Part shown: in pieces, positions 54,576-62,990 of the stretch
Position numbering within the stretch: the stretch's first letter is position 1
Layout: each line of letters begins with the position of its first letter
Assembly (NCBI RefSeq): GCF_015751765.1
Contig: NZ_JADOTX010000001.1
Location: 4,278,001 to 4,342,000 of the forward strand
Length of the DNA: 64,000 nt
Direction of reading: 5' to 3'
DNA from: Micromonospora ureilytica
Lineage (GTDB): Bacteria; Actinomycetota; Actinomycetes; Mycobacteriales; Micromonosporaceae
Made by a program: the position numbers and the translations under genes
The notes under the pieces: model-generated
Databases searched by the model: none
Told to the model about the DNA's origin: nothing
Seen by the model: the letters and a program-made list of their open reading frames with translations, nothing else

Positions 54576-54871
54576 GATCTGTCCACCGTCGCCCACAGCC
54601 CGTACGCGTGCAGCTGCGACGCGTCGTGCTCCATCCGCTCCCGGGCGCCTGTGGAAACCACGGCACGGCCCTTGTGGTGCACGTCCAGCATCAGCTGTTC
54701 GGCCCTCTCCCGGCTGTAGCCGAAAAGCTTCTGAAAAACCCAGGTCACGTACGTCATCAGGTTGACCGGGTCGTCCCACACGATGGTCACCCACTGCCGG
54801 TCGGACGCCGGCACCTCGTCAGTGTCCGGCGTCTCGACCGGTACAACCTGCGGAGCCGCCATGCCCCCCAT
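54572..54871 (-). CDS. clpS: ATP-dependent Clp protease adaptor ClpS
   Basis: 99 aa from ATG 54871 (or 54862). Core [20 protein letters not shown] with the N-degron pocket Asn-Asp-Met region in actinobacterial form, and [30 protein letters not shown]. ClpS brings N-end-rule substrates to ClpC/ClpP. First gene of the clpS-DUF2017 pair; the same order holds in mycobacteria. Confidence 0.94.
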   Translation of the reverse strand: MGGMAAPQVVPVETPDTDEVPASDRQWVTIVWDDPVNLMTYVTWVFQKLFGYSRERAEQLMLDVHHKGRAVVSTGARERMEHDASQLHAYGLWATVDRS

Positions 54872-55010
54872 CGTGCCACCGGTTTCCCGGAACCGAGGAA
54901 CCGGAACGCCGGCCCGGCGCGGATCGCCCACCCCGGGCACTCCCGACCCGCCCCGCACGCCATCGGAGCCGGGGTCCGGCCCGGACCCGCACCAACCGGT
55001 GGGCGCGCCG

Positions 55011-56561
55011 TCAGGCGAGCAGGATGCCGTGATCGACTGCATCGGAGAGCACCACGCCCAGCGAGAGGCGGATCACCTCGAACCGTCGGGAGATCTCCCT
55101 GGACAACCCCAGCTCGACCTCGCGTACCGCCCGCTGGGACCAGGCCCGCGCCGCGCTGTGGTCGGCGTTGCCGGGGGCACGCCACTGCTGCCAACACCCG
55201 CCGGAGAGCGCCACCGCGACCGGTGGGAGCACCTCGTCACGGGACGCCGACGGATAGCTGGCGGCAGCGTCGATCGCTTCCGCGCCGGTCAGCTCGGCCA
55301 CGCCGGCCGTGCTGGTGATCAAGAGCACCTTGTCCAATTCGTGGCCGGGTCGGTGATCGGCCAGGCCGTACTGCACGGCAGCGGCGATGCGGCGGCGCAC
55401 GCCCTCGGCCGGCGGCGCGCCCAGCACCCGGGACGCGACGTCGGTCACGATGCCGCGCACCGCCTGATCGCACTGCGCGGTCGCCAACAACGACAACGCC
55501 GCCATCTCCCGGTCGAGGAGATCCGGGAGGCCGGCACAGCCGACTCCGAACACGATCTCCTGAACGGCCCGCAGGTGGATGTTCGCCAACTCCAGGGCGA
55601 GATGCTGGCGGATCCGTTGAGCACACGAGCGGGCGTGGCGGTCGAGCCGTTCGGACCAGTCACCCGGATCGGCGACCACCGCGACGCGGCCCTGCTGGCC
55701 AGGCAGGACCGGTGGGTCGACGCTGGCCCGCTGCAACCCCTCACGCGACGCCCAACCCACCAGCGCCCGCCGCAGGTCGGCGGCGGTGTCGGCGTCGTCG
55801 ACCGGGAACCACCGCGCGCCGGCCAGCGCCGGCACCGCGGCCAGGAGCGCCGCCCGATGTGCCTCCACCGTCACCGCGACCGCATCCACCTCGGTCTCCG
55901 CACCCCCGACCGGCGGGACGGACGCCCCCGCGCCCTCCGTAGTCGCCGCGCCGTCGGCCAGCGGAGCCCAACCCGCCGCGCCGGGGGTGACCGCGAAGAC
56001 GACCTCCACCGAGGTCGGGGCGACTTCGGCGAGCAGGTTCAACTCGGCGGCGGTGAAAGCCTGGTCGGCGGCGATCACGAAGAGCAGCGCGCCGGCCCGG
56101 CCCGCCGCCTCCAGCAGCACCCGGGTGCCGGACACGCCAAGTGTGGCGGTGTCCGGAACGTCGATCAGGGTGAAGTGCCGCAGCAGTGGCTCGGGCACGC
56201 TCAGCTCGACACGCCGGGGCGGGCGGGCCAACGCCGGACCAGCGGCGTCCCGGTCCGCGCCGTACGAGTGCGGCAGGCGGTAACCGGGCACGAACGCCGC
56301 CCGGGTGGGCACCTTGGCGTTGCGCACCACCAACCAGCTACCGGCCGGCACGGTGAGCATGACCGGGTCGAGCCCGAGCAGGGTGGCGAGCACGGCACGC
56401 CGCTCGGCGCCGGCCGGGCCGACGGCGACCACACCGAGCGGCTCGTCCGGGGCGGGACCGGCCGCGCCGACCCGGGTGGGGAGCGGACCGCAGACGGGTA
56501 GGTCGGTCGGGCCGGTCATGTCGTCCGGCGAGTCGACCGAGGGGAGAGGGCCCTGCTTCAT
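55011..56561 (-). CDS. Degenerate dynamin-like GTPase-fold protein
   Basis: 516 aa from ATG 56561 (GGAGG 6 bases upstream). Residues ~42-63 ([20 protein letters not shown]) sit where a P-loop should be but lack GK[ST]. [14 protein letters not shown] (~129-142) keeps a G3-like Asp, and [20 protein letters not shown] is typical after G3 of dynamin-like proteins. G4 (N/TKxD) is replaced by FAVTPGAAG. The C-terminal half is helical. Nucleotide binding is doubtful, so a pseudo-GTPase is likely. Diverges from the LuxR-family regulator. Confidence 0.65.
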   Translation of the reverse strand: MKQGPLPSVDSPDDMTGPTDLPVCGPLPTRVGAAGPAPDEPLGVVAVGPAGAERRAVLATLLGLDPVMLTVPAGSWLVVRNAKVPTRAAFVPGYRLPHSYGADRDAAGPALARPPRRVELSVPEPLLRHFTLIDVPDTATLGVSGTRVLLEAAGRAGALLFVIAADQAFTAAELNLLAEVAPTSVEVVFAVTPGAAGWAPLADGAATTEGAGASVPPVGGAETEVDAVAVTVEAHRAALLAAVPALAGARWFPVDDADTAADLRRALVGWASREGLQRASVDPPVLPGQQGRVAVVADPGDWSERLDRHARSCAQRIRQHLALELANIHLRAVQEIVFGVGCAGLPDLLDREMAALSLLATAQCDQAVRGIVTDVASRVLGAPPAEGVRRRIAAAVQYGLADHRPGHELDKVLLITSTAGVAELTGAEAIDAAASYPSASRDEVLPPVAVALSGGCWQQWRAPGNADHSAARAWSQRAVREVELGLSREISRRFEVIRLSLGVVLSDAVDHGILLA

Positions 56562-56742
56562 CAGGTGCCTCCCGTTGCAGGTGACCGAAGGTCCGGTCGC
56601 GAAAATCCCGGTGCGTGAACCGGATGTCGGAAGACTACGGCCGGGCTGGCGACCGGGCGGAACACCCAGAATACTCACCGGTAATTGTGCGACTACTCAA
56701 CTTCGTACGGTGACGCTACGGGCGCGGACGGATTCCGATCGA

Positions 56743-56748
56743 TATGCT
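56743..56748 (+). promoter_or_regulatory. -10 box of the LuxR-family regulator (leaderless)
   Basis: TATGCT, 6 bases before ATG 56755. The 193-base divergent gap also contains a minus-strand TATTCT (56668-56673) that may serve the pseudo-GTPase gene. Confidence 0.5.
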
Positions 56749-56754
56749 GCGCGG

Positions 56755-59433
56755 ATGAGTCGATGGGAGTTCGTCGGCCGCACGGATGAGCTCAACCGCC
56801 TGCTGGAGGCGGTGACCGGCGAGGCCGGCCGCGGGCTCTTCTTCAGCGGCAGCGCTGGCATCGGCAAGAGTCGGTTGCTGCGCGAGGGCGTGGGCGCGTT
56901 GCCCACCGACCGGTTCGCGATCTGGTCCATCGCCGCCAGCGCCACCACGGCGGCGCTGCCGTTCGGCGGGCTGGTCCAGGTCCTCCCCGCCGAGCAGCCC
57001 CAGGGTCTCTCCCCCGCCGGCGTGCTGCGCTGGGCGCTCAACGTGCTGCAACAGCAGGCGGCCGGCCGACGGATCGTGCTCGCCATCGACGACGCCCACC
57101 TGCTCGACCCACCCTCGGCAGCACTGGTGCACCTCGTCGCCCGCGCCGAGAACGCCACAGTGGTCGGCACCCTGCGCGACGGCGAGCAGATCCCGCTGCC
57201 GATCCGCGCACTCTGGACCGACGACCTGGTCGAGCACGTCGAGCTGACCCCGATGCCCCAGGCGGAGACCACCGACCTGCTGGCGGCGATCCTGGGCGGC
57301 CCGGTCGACGCCGGTTCCGCCGACCGGCTCGGTCGGCTGTCGGCCGGCAACCCGCTACTGCTTCGCGAGCTGGTGCACGCCGCCAACGGCAGCGCCGAGT
57401 TGAAGCGCACGTACGGGATCTGGAAGTGGACCGGGCGGCTGGAGCTGGCGCCCAGCCTGACCGACCTGATCGACACCCGGGTCGGCAAACTCACCGACGG
57501 CGTCCGCGCTGTCGTCGAGCTTGTCGCGTTCGGCGAACCACTGGGTCTGCACCTCCTGAAGCAGGCTGCCGACCAGTCGGACGTGGAGACCGCCGAGGAA
57601 CGCGGGCTGATCACCGTGGTTCAGCACGACCGGCGCACAAACGTCCGGCTGGCGCACCCGCTGTACGGCGAGGTGATGCGCCGGCGCTGCCCGGTCAGCC
57701 GCACCCGCCGACTTCAGGCACACCTCGCCGAGCTGCTCGAACAGGTCGGCAAGCGCCGCCGCGACGACCTGCTGCGGGTGGCCGTCTGGCGACTCGACTC
57801 GGGCACCGCACAGGATCCGGCCCTGCTGCTGGACGCCGCGGTGCAGGCGTTCACCCGCTACGACGTGCCGCTGGCGACCCGCCTGGCGCGGGCCGCGCTG
57901 AACGCCGACGGCGGCTACGACGCGGCGGAGCTGCTGGCCACCATCCTGATGTTCGCCGACCGACCCGACGAGGCGATCGACGTCCTCGACGCGGTCACTC
58001 CCGAGCCGGGCGACGAGCGGCGGCTCTGCCGCTGGCTGACCGTACGCGGCATGGTCAGCTACTGGGGGCTGAGCCGGCAGTCCACGGTGGAGGAGATCGC
58101 GAGCCGGGTCGAGCAGCTCAGCGACTCCGCCGACCGGTCCCGGGTGCACGCCTTCGAGGCGATCATGCGCCTGCACCGACTGGACACGGCCACCGCTGTG
58201 AAGCTCAGCCGACAGGTTCTGGACCGGCCGGCGGCCGGCGTCGCCGCCCGCGAGCTGGCCCGTTCCACAATCGCGTACGTCCAGGCCGCACAGGGCGAGC
58301 TGACCCGCAGCGGTACGGCGATCGCCCAGGTGCACTCGGCCGCGGCGAGCTGGCGCACCGACATGCCGTACCTCCAGTTGGCCCTGGAGCTGGCCCGAGG
58401 CACCCGACTCATGCTCACCGGCGACCTGGTCGGGATCGACGCGATCGTGGCCGACGAGTTCGCCGACCTCGCCGGAGCCGGCGACTTCCGCCTCGGCACC
58501 GGCTACCTGGCCATCCTCCAGGCGTACGCGGCCCGGCTGCGCGGGCAGAGCGATGCGGCCATGCGGACCTCCCTGGGCGCCTGCGCGGTGCTCGCCACCA
58601 GTCGGGTCTACGCCGGTCTGGCCCAGGCCGAACGCGCCCAGTCGGCGGCGCTGCGCGGTGACGCCGCCCAGGCGGTCGCGGCGATGGCCGAAGCCGACCG
58701 CACCCACGCACCGGGCATGGCGGTGCTCTACCCGTGGCTGGAGCAGGCTCGGGGCGCGTCGCTCGCCGCGTCGGGTGACCTGCCGGGCGCGATCAAACAC
58801 CTCGGCGACCTGGTGGATCGGCTGCGCTCGGACGGCTTCGCCGGGCACGAGGTGCACGTCCTGCACGACCTCGTCCGACTGGACCAGGCGGGCATGGCGG
58901 TCGGGCCCACCTGCTCCGACGGTGGCCGGCGCACCGTCGCGCAGCGCCTCGCCGAGCTCTCCGAGCGGGTCGACGGGGTGCTCCCGCCGCTACTGGCCCG
59001 GCACGCCCGCGCCGCGGTGACCGACTCCCCCACCGATCTGCTCGCGGTCGCCGACGACTACGCCACCCTGGAGTTGACCGTGTACGCCGCCGAGGCCACC
59101 TCCCAGGCCGTCCAGCGGTTGCGCCGCCAACACTCGGCTGGGGCCAACGACGCCCGGGAGCGCCTCGCCGGGTTGCTCGGGCGCTGTGACCTGATCCGGA
59201 CGCCGGCACTCCAGGCCGGTGCGCCAGTGCTCACCGAGCGGGAGTGGCAGGTGGCCCGCCTCGCCGCGCACGGCGCCCCCAGCCGGGCCATCGCCGAACG
59301 GCTCTACCTGTCGGCGCGCACAGTGGAGAACCACCTCCAACGGATCTACGCCAAGCTCGGGGTCACCGGCCGCGCCGAGCTGTGGGCGGCGTTGCGCTCT
59401 ATCCCGGGCCACGACGGCGGCGACGCGAGCTGA
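56755..59433 (+). CDS. Large ATP-binding LuxR-family regulator (LAL)
   Basis: 892 aa. AAA-type ATPase N-terminus with Walker A GSAGIGKSRL (~32-41) and Walker B VLAIDDAHLLDPPSAALVHL, a long TPR-like helical middle, and a C-terminal LuxR HTH (LTEREWQVARLAAHGAPSRA, IAERLYLSARTVENHLQRIY). LALs activate transcription in response to unknown ligands. It is 16 bases upstream of pncB, but pncB has its own -10 box, so the regulated target is unclear. Confidence 0.93.
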   Translation: MSRWEFVGRTDELNRLLEAVTGEAGRGLFFSGSAGIGKSRLLREGVGALPTDRFAIWSIAASATTAALPFGGLVQVLPAEQPQGLSPAGVLRWALNVLQQQAAGRRIVLAIDDAHLLDPPSAALVHLVARAENATVVGTLRDGEQIPLPIRALWTDDLVEHVELTPMPQAETTDLLAAILGGPVDAGSADRLGRLSAGNPLLLRELVHAANGSAELKRTYGIWKWTGRLELAPSLTDLIDTRVGKLTDGVRAVVELVAFGEPLGLHLLKQAADQSDVETAEERGLITVVQHDRRTNVRLAHPLYGEVMRRRCPVSRTRRLQAHLAELLEQVGKRRRDDLLRVAVWRLDSGTAQDPALLLDAAVQAFTRYDVPLATRLARAALNADGGYDAAELLATILMFADRPDEAIDVLDAVTPEPGDERRLCRWLTVRGMVSYWGLSRQSTVEEIASRVEQLSDSADRSRVHAFEAIMRLHRLDTATAVKLSRQVLDRPAAGVAARELARSTIAYVQAAQGELTRSGTAIAQVHSAAASWRTDMPYLQLALELARGTRLMLTGDLVGIDAIVADEFADLAGAGDFRLGTGYLAILQAYAARLRGQSDAAMRTSLGACAVLATSRVYAGLAQAERAQSAALRGDAAQAVAAMAEADRTHAPGMAVLYPWLEQARGASLAASGDLPGAIKHLGDLVDRLRSDGFAGHEVHVLHDLVRLDQAGMAVGPTCSDGGRRTVAQRLAELSERVDGVLPPLLARHARAAVTDSPTDLLAVADDYATLELTVYAAEATSQAVQRLRRQHSAGANDARERLAGLLGRCDLIRTPALQAGAPVLTEREWQVARLAAHGAPSRAIAERLYLSARTVENHLQRIYAKLGVTGRAELWAALRSIPGHDGGDAS

Positions 59434-59437
59434 ACCT

Positions 59438-59443
59438 TAGGCT
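59438..59443 (+). promoter_or_regulatory. -10 box of pncB (leaderless promoter)
   Basis: TAGGCT, 6 bases before the GTG at 59450, just after the regulator's stop codon. Confidence 0.5.
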
Positions 59444-59449
59444 GGGGCG

Positions 59450-60736
59450 GTGAGCATCCACCGCCCCGCGCTCCTGACCGACCACTACGAGCTGACCATG
59501 GTCAGCGCGGCATTGAAGGACGGCACCGCCGACCGCCGGTGTGTCTTCGAGGTGTTCAGCCGCCGGTTGCCGAGCGGCCGCCGGTACGGCGTGGTCGCCG
59601 GGACGGCCCGGCTGATCGAGTTGATCCGCGACTTCCGGTTCGACCCCGCCGAGGTCGAGTTCCTGCTCCGGACCGGGGTGGTCGACGAGACGGCGGCGGC
59701 CTGGCTTACCGACTACCGCTTCACCGGCGACGTCGACGGGTACGCCGAGGGCGAGCTGTTCTTCCCCGGTTCACCGATCCTCACCGTCTCCGGCGGTTTC
59801 GCCGAGTGTGTGGTGCTGGAGACGCTGGCGCTGTCCGTGCTCAACCACGACAGCGCGGTGGCTGCGGCGGCAGCCCGGATGGTGACAGCGGCGCGGGGCC
59901 GGGCACTTATCGAGATGGGGTCGCGGCGGGCGCACGAGGAGGCGGCGGTGGCCGCAGCGCGGGCCGCGTACCTGGCCGGGTTCCGGTTCACCTCCAACCT
60001 CGCCGCCGGTGCGCGCTACGGCATCCCGACGGCGGGCACGGCGGCGCACGCGTTCACCCTGCTGCACGACGACGAGCGCGCGGCGTTCGCCTCGCAGGTC
60101 GCCACGCTGGGCAAGGACACCACGCTTCTGGTCGACACGTACGACATCAGCCAGGGCATCCGCAACGCGATCGCGGTGGCCGGCCCGGAGCTGCGGGCGG
60201 TACGAATCGACTCCGGCGACCTCGCGGTGATCGCTCAGCAGTCCCGGGAGCTGCTCGACTCGCTGGGCGCCACCGAAACCAAGATCATCGTCTCCGGCGA
60301 CCTGGACGAGTACGCGATCGCGGCGCTGGCCGCCGAACCGGTGGACATGTACGGCGCCGGCACGGCGGTGGTCACCGGCTCCGGGGCGCCGACCGCCGGG
60401 CTTGTCTACAAGCTGGTCGAGGTCGAGGGACGGCCGGTGGTGAAGCGTTCCGAGCACAAGGCGACCATCGGCGGCCGGAAGGTCGCTGTCCGCCGGCACA
60501 AGCCGACCGGCACCGCCACCGAAGAGGTCATCGTTCCGCAGGGCGTTCCGGATCGGCAGCCCAACGACCGCCTGCTCCAGCAGTCGTACGTGGTCGCCGG
60601 TGAGCCGGTGCGGCTGCCCACGCTCGACGAGTCACGGGAGCACCTGCGGGAGTGTCTGATCTCCATCCCGTGGGAGGGGCTGAAGCTCTCGGCCGGCGAC
60701 CCGGCCGTGCCGGTCACCGTCGTACCCGCTGGCTGA
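59450..60736 (+). CDS. pncB: Nicotinate phosphoribosyltransferase
   Basis: 428 aa, GTG start. LLTDHYELTMVSAALKDGTA at the N-terminus, FEVFSRRLPSGRRYGVVAGT, GSRRAHEEAAVAAARAAYLA, LVDTYDISQGIRNAIAVAGP, VRIDSGDLAVIAQQSRELLD and IIVSGDLDEYAI include the phosphate and PRPP residues. It makes nicotinate mononucleotide for NAD salvage. Followed 27 bases later by pncA, giving the full nicotinamide salvage pair. Confidence 0.95.
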   Translation: MSIHRPALLTDHYELTMVSAALKDGTADRRCVFEVFSRRLPSGRRYGVVAGTARLIELIRDFRFDPAEVEFLLRTGVVDETAAAWLTDYRFTGDVDGYAEGELFFPGSPILTVSGGFAECVVLETLALSVLNHDSAVAAAAARMVTAARGRALIEMGSRRAHEEAAVAAARAAYLAGFRFTSNLAAGARYGIPTAGTAAHAFTLLHDDERAAFASQVATLGKDTTLLVDTYDISQGIRNAIAVAGPELRAVRIDSGDLAVIAQQSRELLDSLGATETKIIVSGDLDEYAIAALAAEPVDMYGAGTAVVTGSGAPTAGLVYKLVEVEGRPVVKRSEHKATIGGRKVAVRRHKPTGTATEEVIVPQGVPDRQPNDRLLQQSYVVAGEPVRLPTLDESREHLRECLISIPWEGLKLSAGDPAVPVTVVPAG

Positions 60737-60763
60737 CTCGATCACCGAGAGAGGAAACCCCCG

Positions 60764-61345
60764 ATGGCCAACGCGCTGATCATCGTGGACGTGCAGAACG
60801 ACTTCTGCGAGGGCGGCTCGCTGGCCGTCGCCGGCGGCGCAGGGGTGGCCGCCGGCATCTCCCGGTCACTCGCCTCCGAGCCGGACCGGTGGGCGCACGT
60901 CGTCGCCACCAAGGACTACCACGTCGACCCGGGTGCCCACTTCGGCGATCCGCCGGACTTCGTGGAGTCCTGGCCCCGGCACTGCGTGGTCGGCACCACC
61001 GGTTCGGAATTCCACAGGGAACTGGACACCGCCCGGGTCGAGGCGATCTTCCACAAGGGCGAGCACGCGGCGGCGTACTCCGGTTTCGAGGGGCATGCCG
61101 ACGACGGCGAGTGCCTGGCCGACTGGCTGCGTCGACACGACGTGGACCGGGTCGACGTGGTCGGCATCGCCACGGACCACTGCGTTCGGGCGACAGCGCT
61201 GGACGCCGCCCGGGAGGGTTTCGCCACCACCGTGCTGCTTGAGCTGACCGCCGCCGTCGCCCCGGCGACCACCGATGTGGCCGTCCGCGCGATGGACGGC
61301 GCCGGGGTGATCATGCACGGCCAGCCTGTGATCAGGGCCGCATAG
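60764..61345 (+). CDS. pncA: Nicotinamidase (isochorismatase superfamily)
   Basis: 193 aa. Catalytic Asp in IIVDVQNDFCEGGSLAVAGG, metal/Lys region TKDYHVDPGAHF with KGEHAAAYSGFEG giving the catalytic Lys, and nucleophile Cys in VVGIATDHCVRATALDAARE. The fold and triad (D-K-C) are intact. Converts nicotinamide, and the drug pyrazinamide, to the acid. ATG follows GAGAGAGG. Co-transcribed with pncB. Confidence 0.95.
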   Translation: MANALIIVDVQNDFCEGGSLAVAGGAGVAAGISRSLASEPDRWAHVVATKDYHVDPGAHFGDPPDFVESWPRHCVVGTTGSEFHRELDTARVEAIFHKGEHAAAYSGFEGHADDGECLADWLRRHDVDRVDVVGIATDHCVRATALDAAREGFATTVLLELTAAVAPATTDVAVRAMDGAGVIMHGQPVIRAA

Positions 61346-61409
61346 GGCGCTAATTGGTTGGCCAAGGGGCTGTCGCCGGTCGAAGATGTCGCCGGAGGTA
61401 CGGACCCAC

Positions 61410-62633
61410 GTGAACATGAAGCCTTACCGGCGGGCGCTCGCCCTGCCCGGCCTGCGGTCGCTGCTGTTGGTCGCCGTCCTCGCCCGCATCCCGCTCACGG
61501 CGACGGGGGTGACGCTCACCTTCCACGTGGTGCTCGATCTTGATCGGGGCTACGGGGCGGCCGGCCTGGTGGGCGCGGCCATCACCGTGGGTGCGGCGAT
61601 CGGCGGGCCGCTGCTCGGCCGACTAGTGGACCGGCGAGGACTGCGCCCGGTCCTGGTCCTCACCGGGATCGCCGAGGCGATCTTCTGGTCCGTCGCGCCC
61701 TCGCTGACGTACCCCGTGCTCCTGCCGGCCGCCTTCGTGGCCGGCTCCCTGGCCCTGCCCATCTTCTCCGTGGTCCGTCAGTCGATCGCCGCGCTGGTCC
61801 CCGAGGACCAACGCCGCCCGGCCTACGCACTGGACTCCATGTCGGTCGAGCTGTCCTTCATGATCGGCCCGGCGTTGGCGGTGGCCCTGGTCACCGCGAT
61901 CTCCGCGCAGACCACCATGTATCTGGTCGGTGGCGGCATCGTCGCCGCCGGGATCGCCCTGTGGCTGGTCAACCCGCCGATCCGAGGTGCTGCCGAGCCC
62001 ACCGGCCCACGGCGCCGGGTGCCACGCAGGGAGTGGCTGACACCCCGACTGCTCGCCGTGCTGGCGCTCAGCGCCGCCGCGACTCTCGTGCTCGGTGGTA
62101 CCGACGTGGCGGTGGTCGCCGTCCTGCGGGCCAGCGGCGACGTCGGCTGGACCGGCGTGGTCCTGGCCATCTGGGCGGTCGCCTCACTGGTGGGTGGTTT
62201 CGCCTACGGGGCCGTCCACCGCTCGTTCTCCCCGCTGGCACTGACCGGCGCGCTGGCCCTGTGCACAATTCCGGTGGGGCTGGGCGGTGCGCACTGGTGG
62301 CTGCTGTGCCTGGCGCTGATCCCCGCCGGCGCCTTGTGCGCGCCGACCATCGCGGCCGGCTCGGACACCGTCAGCCGCCTGGTTCCGGCCGAGGTACGCG
62401 GTGAGGCCATGGGTCTGCACGGCTCCGCGGTCACCGTCGGCATCGCGGTCGGCGCGCCGCTCGCCGGCGCGGTGATCGACGCCAGCGCGCCACTCTGGGG
62501 CTTCGTGGTGACCGGTGCGCTCGGCGCGCTGGTCACCCTGGTGGTGCTCCCGATCGAGTTGCGCCGCCGCAGCAACGCCGCCGCGGCCACCCCGCCGCCC
62601 GTCGAGGCCGACCTCACCCCCGCAGCCCACTGA
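61410..62633 (+). CDS. MFS transporter
   Basis: 407 aa from GTG 61410 (GGAGG 11 bases before), or ATG 61416. Twelve helices. Motif A-like GGPLLGRLVDRRGLRPVLVL between helices 2 and 3, and ALDSMSVELSFMIGPALAVA in helix 5 (motif C region). The long central loop has TGPRRRVPRREW. An exporter of small compounds is likely; substrate unknown. Not overlapping pncA; distance ~64 bases. Confidence 0.85.
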   Translation: MNMKPYRRALALPGLRSLLLVAVLARIPLTATGVTLTFHVVLDLDRGYGAAGLVGAAITVGAAIGGPLLGRLVDRRGLRPVLVLTGIAEAIFWSVAPSLTYPVLLPAAFVAGSLALPIFSVVRQSIAALVPEDQRRPAYALDSMSVELSFMIGPALAVALVTAISAQTTMYLVGGGIVAAGIALWLVNPPIRGAAEPTGPRRRVPRREWLTPRLLAVLALSAAATLVLGGTDVAVVAVLRASGDVGWTGVVLAIWAVASLVGGFAYGAVHRSFSPLALTGALALCTIPVGLGGAHWWLLCLALIPAGALCAPTIAAGSDTVSRLVPAEVRGEAMGLHGSAVTVGIAVGAPLAGAVIDASAPLWGFVVTGALGALVTLVVLPIELRRRSNAAAATPPPVEADLTPAAH

Positions 62634-62727
62634 CGGCCGCCGCCGCAGCGGAACTGATTGGTCCCCGTCCCTTGCCGGTCGCCGCACGGCGCTGTGTCCC
62701 CAGGGCAGCCGGCAGGCATACCTGTTG

Positions 62728-62779
62728 GTGAGCCTGATGTCTGTGAGTCATCGTGATGATTCACAGACATCACGCTCAC
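62728..62779. repeat. 52-base near-palindrome
   Basis: GTGAGC (62728-62733) pairs with GCTCAC (62774-62779); TGATGTCTGTGA (62735-62746) with TCACAGACATCA (62761-62772); TCATC (62748-62752) with GATGA (62755-62759). It resembles a dispersed cruciform repeat or a MITE end. Could also act as a terminator of the MFS gene. Confidence 0.65.
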
Positions 62780-62808
62780 TAGGGACATGGCTTGCCTGGA
62801 GCCGAGCA

Positions 62809-62847
62809 GACGCCGAGCCAGGCCGGGCCGACGCCGAGCCAGGCCGG
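62809..62847. repeat. Two 18-bp direct repeats
   Basis: GACGCCGAGCCAGGCCGG at 62809-62826 and again at 62830-62847 (period 21). No function is apparent. Confidence 0.7.
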
Positions 62848-62930
62848 AGCTGCGGAACACGGCCGCCGGTAGACGGCGTGGAGCGGCCGGAACGAGGCGA
62901 GACGCGGGAGTGGCAGTGGCTGGACATGGC

Positions 62931-62971
62931 GACGGGCGCCGCTCCCGGGTGTCCCGGGGGCGGCGCCCGTC
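62931..62971 (-). terminator. Terminator of ctaD
   Basis: 12-bp outer stem (62931-62942 with 62960-62971) plus a 6-bp inner CCCGGG stem (62944-62949 with 62953-62958), 20 bases past the ctaD stop. Confidence 0.88.
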
Positions 62972-62990
62972 GTACTGCTGGGCTTGAGCG

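Larger units (their letters stand above)
62634..62990. other. 357-bp intergenic region with repeats and a terminator
   Basis: No gene is supported. The stretch has a 52-base near-palindrome (62728-62779), a pair of 18-bp direct repeats (62809-62826, 62830-62847), and a strong hairpin (62931-62971) that ends ctaD. Confidence 0.6.
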
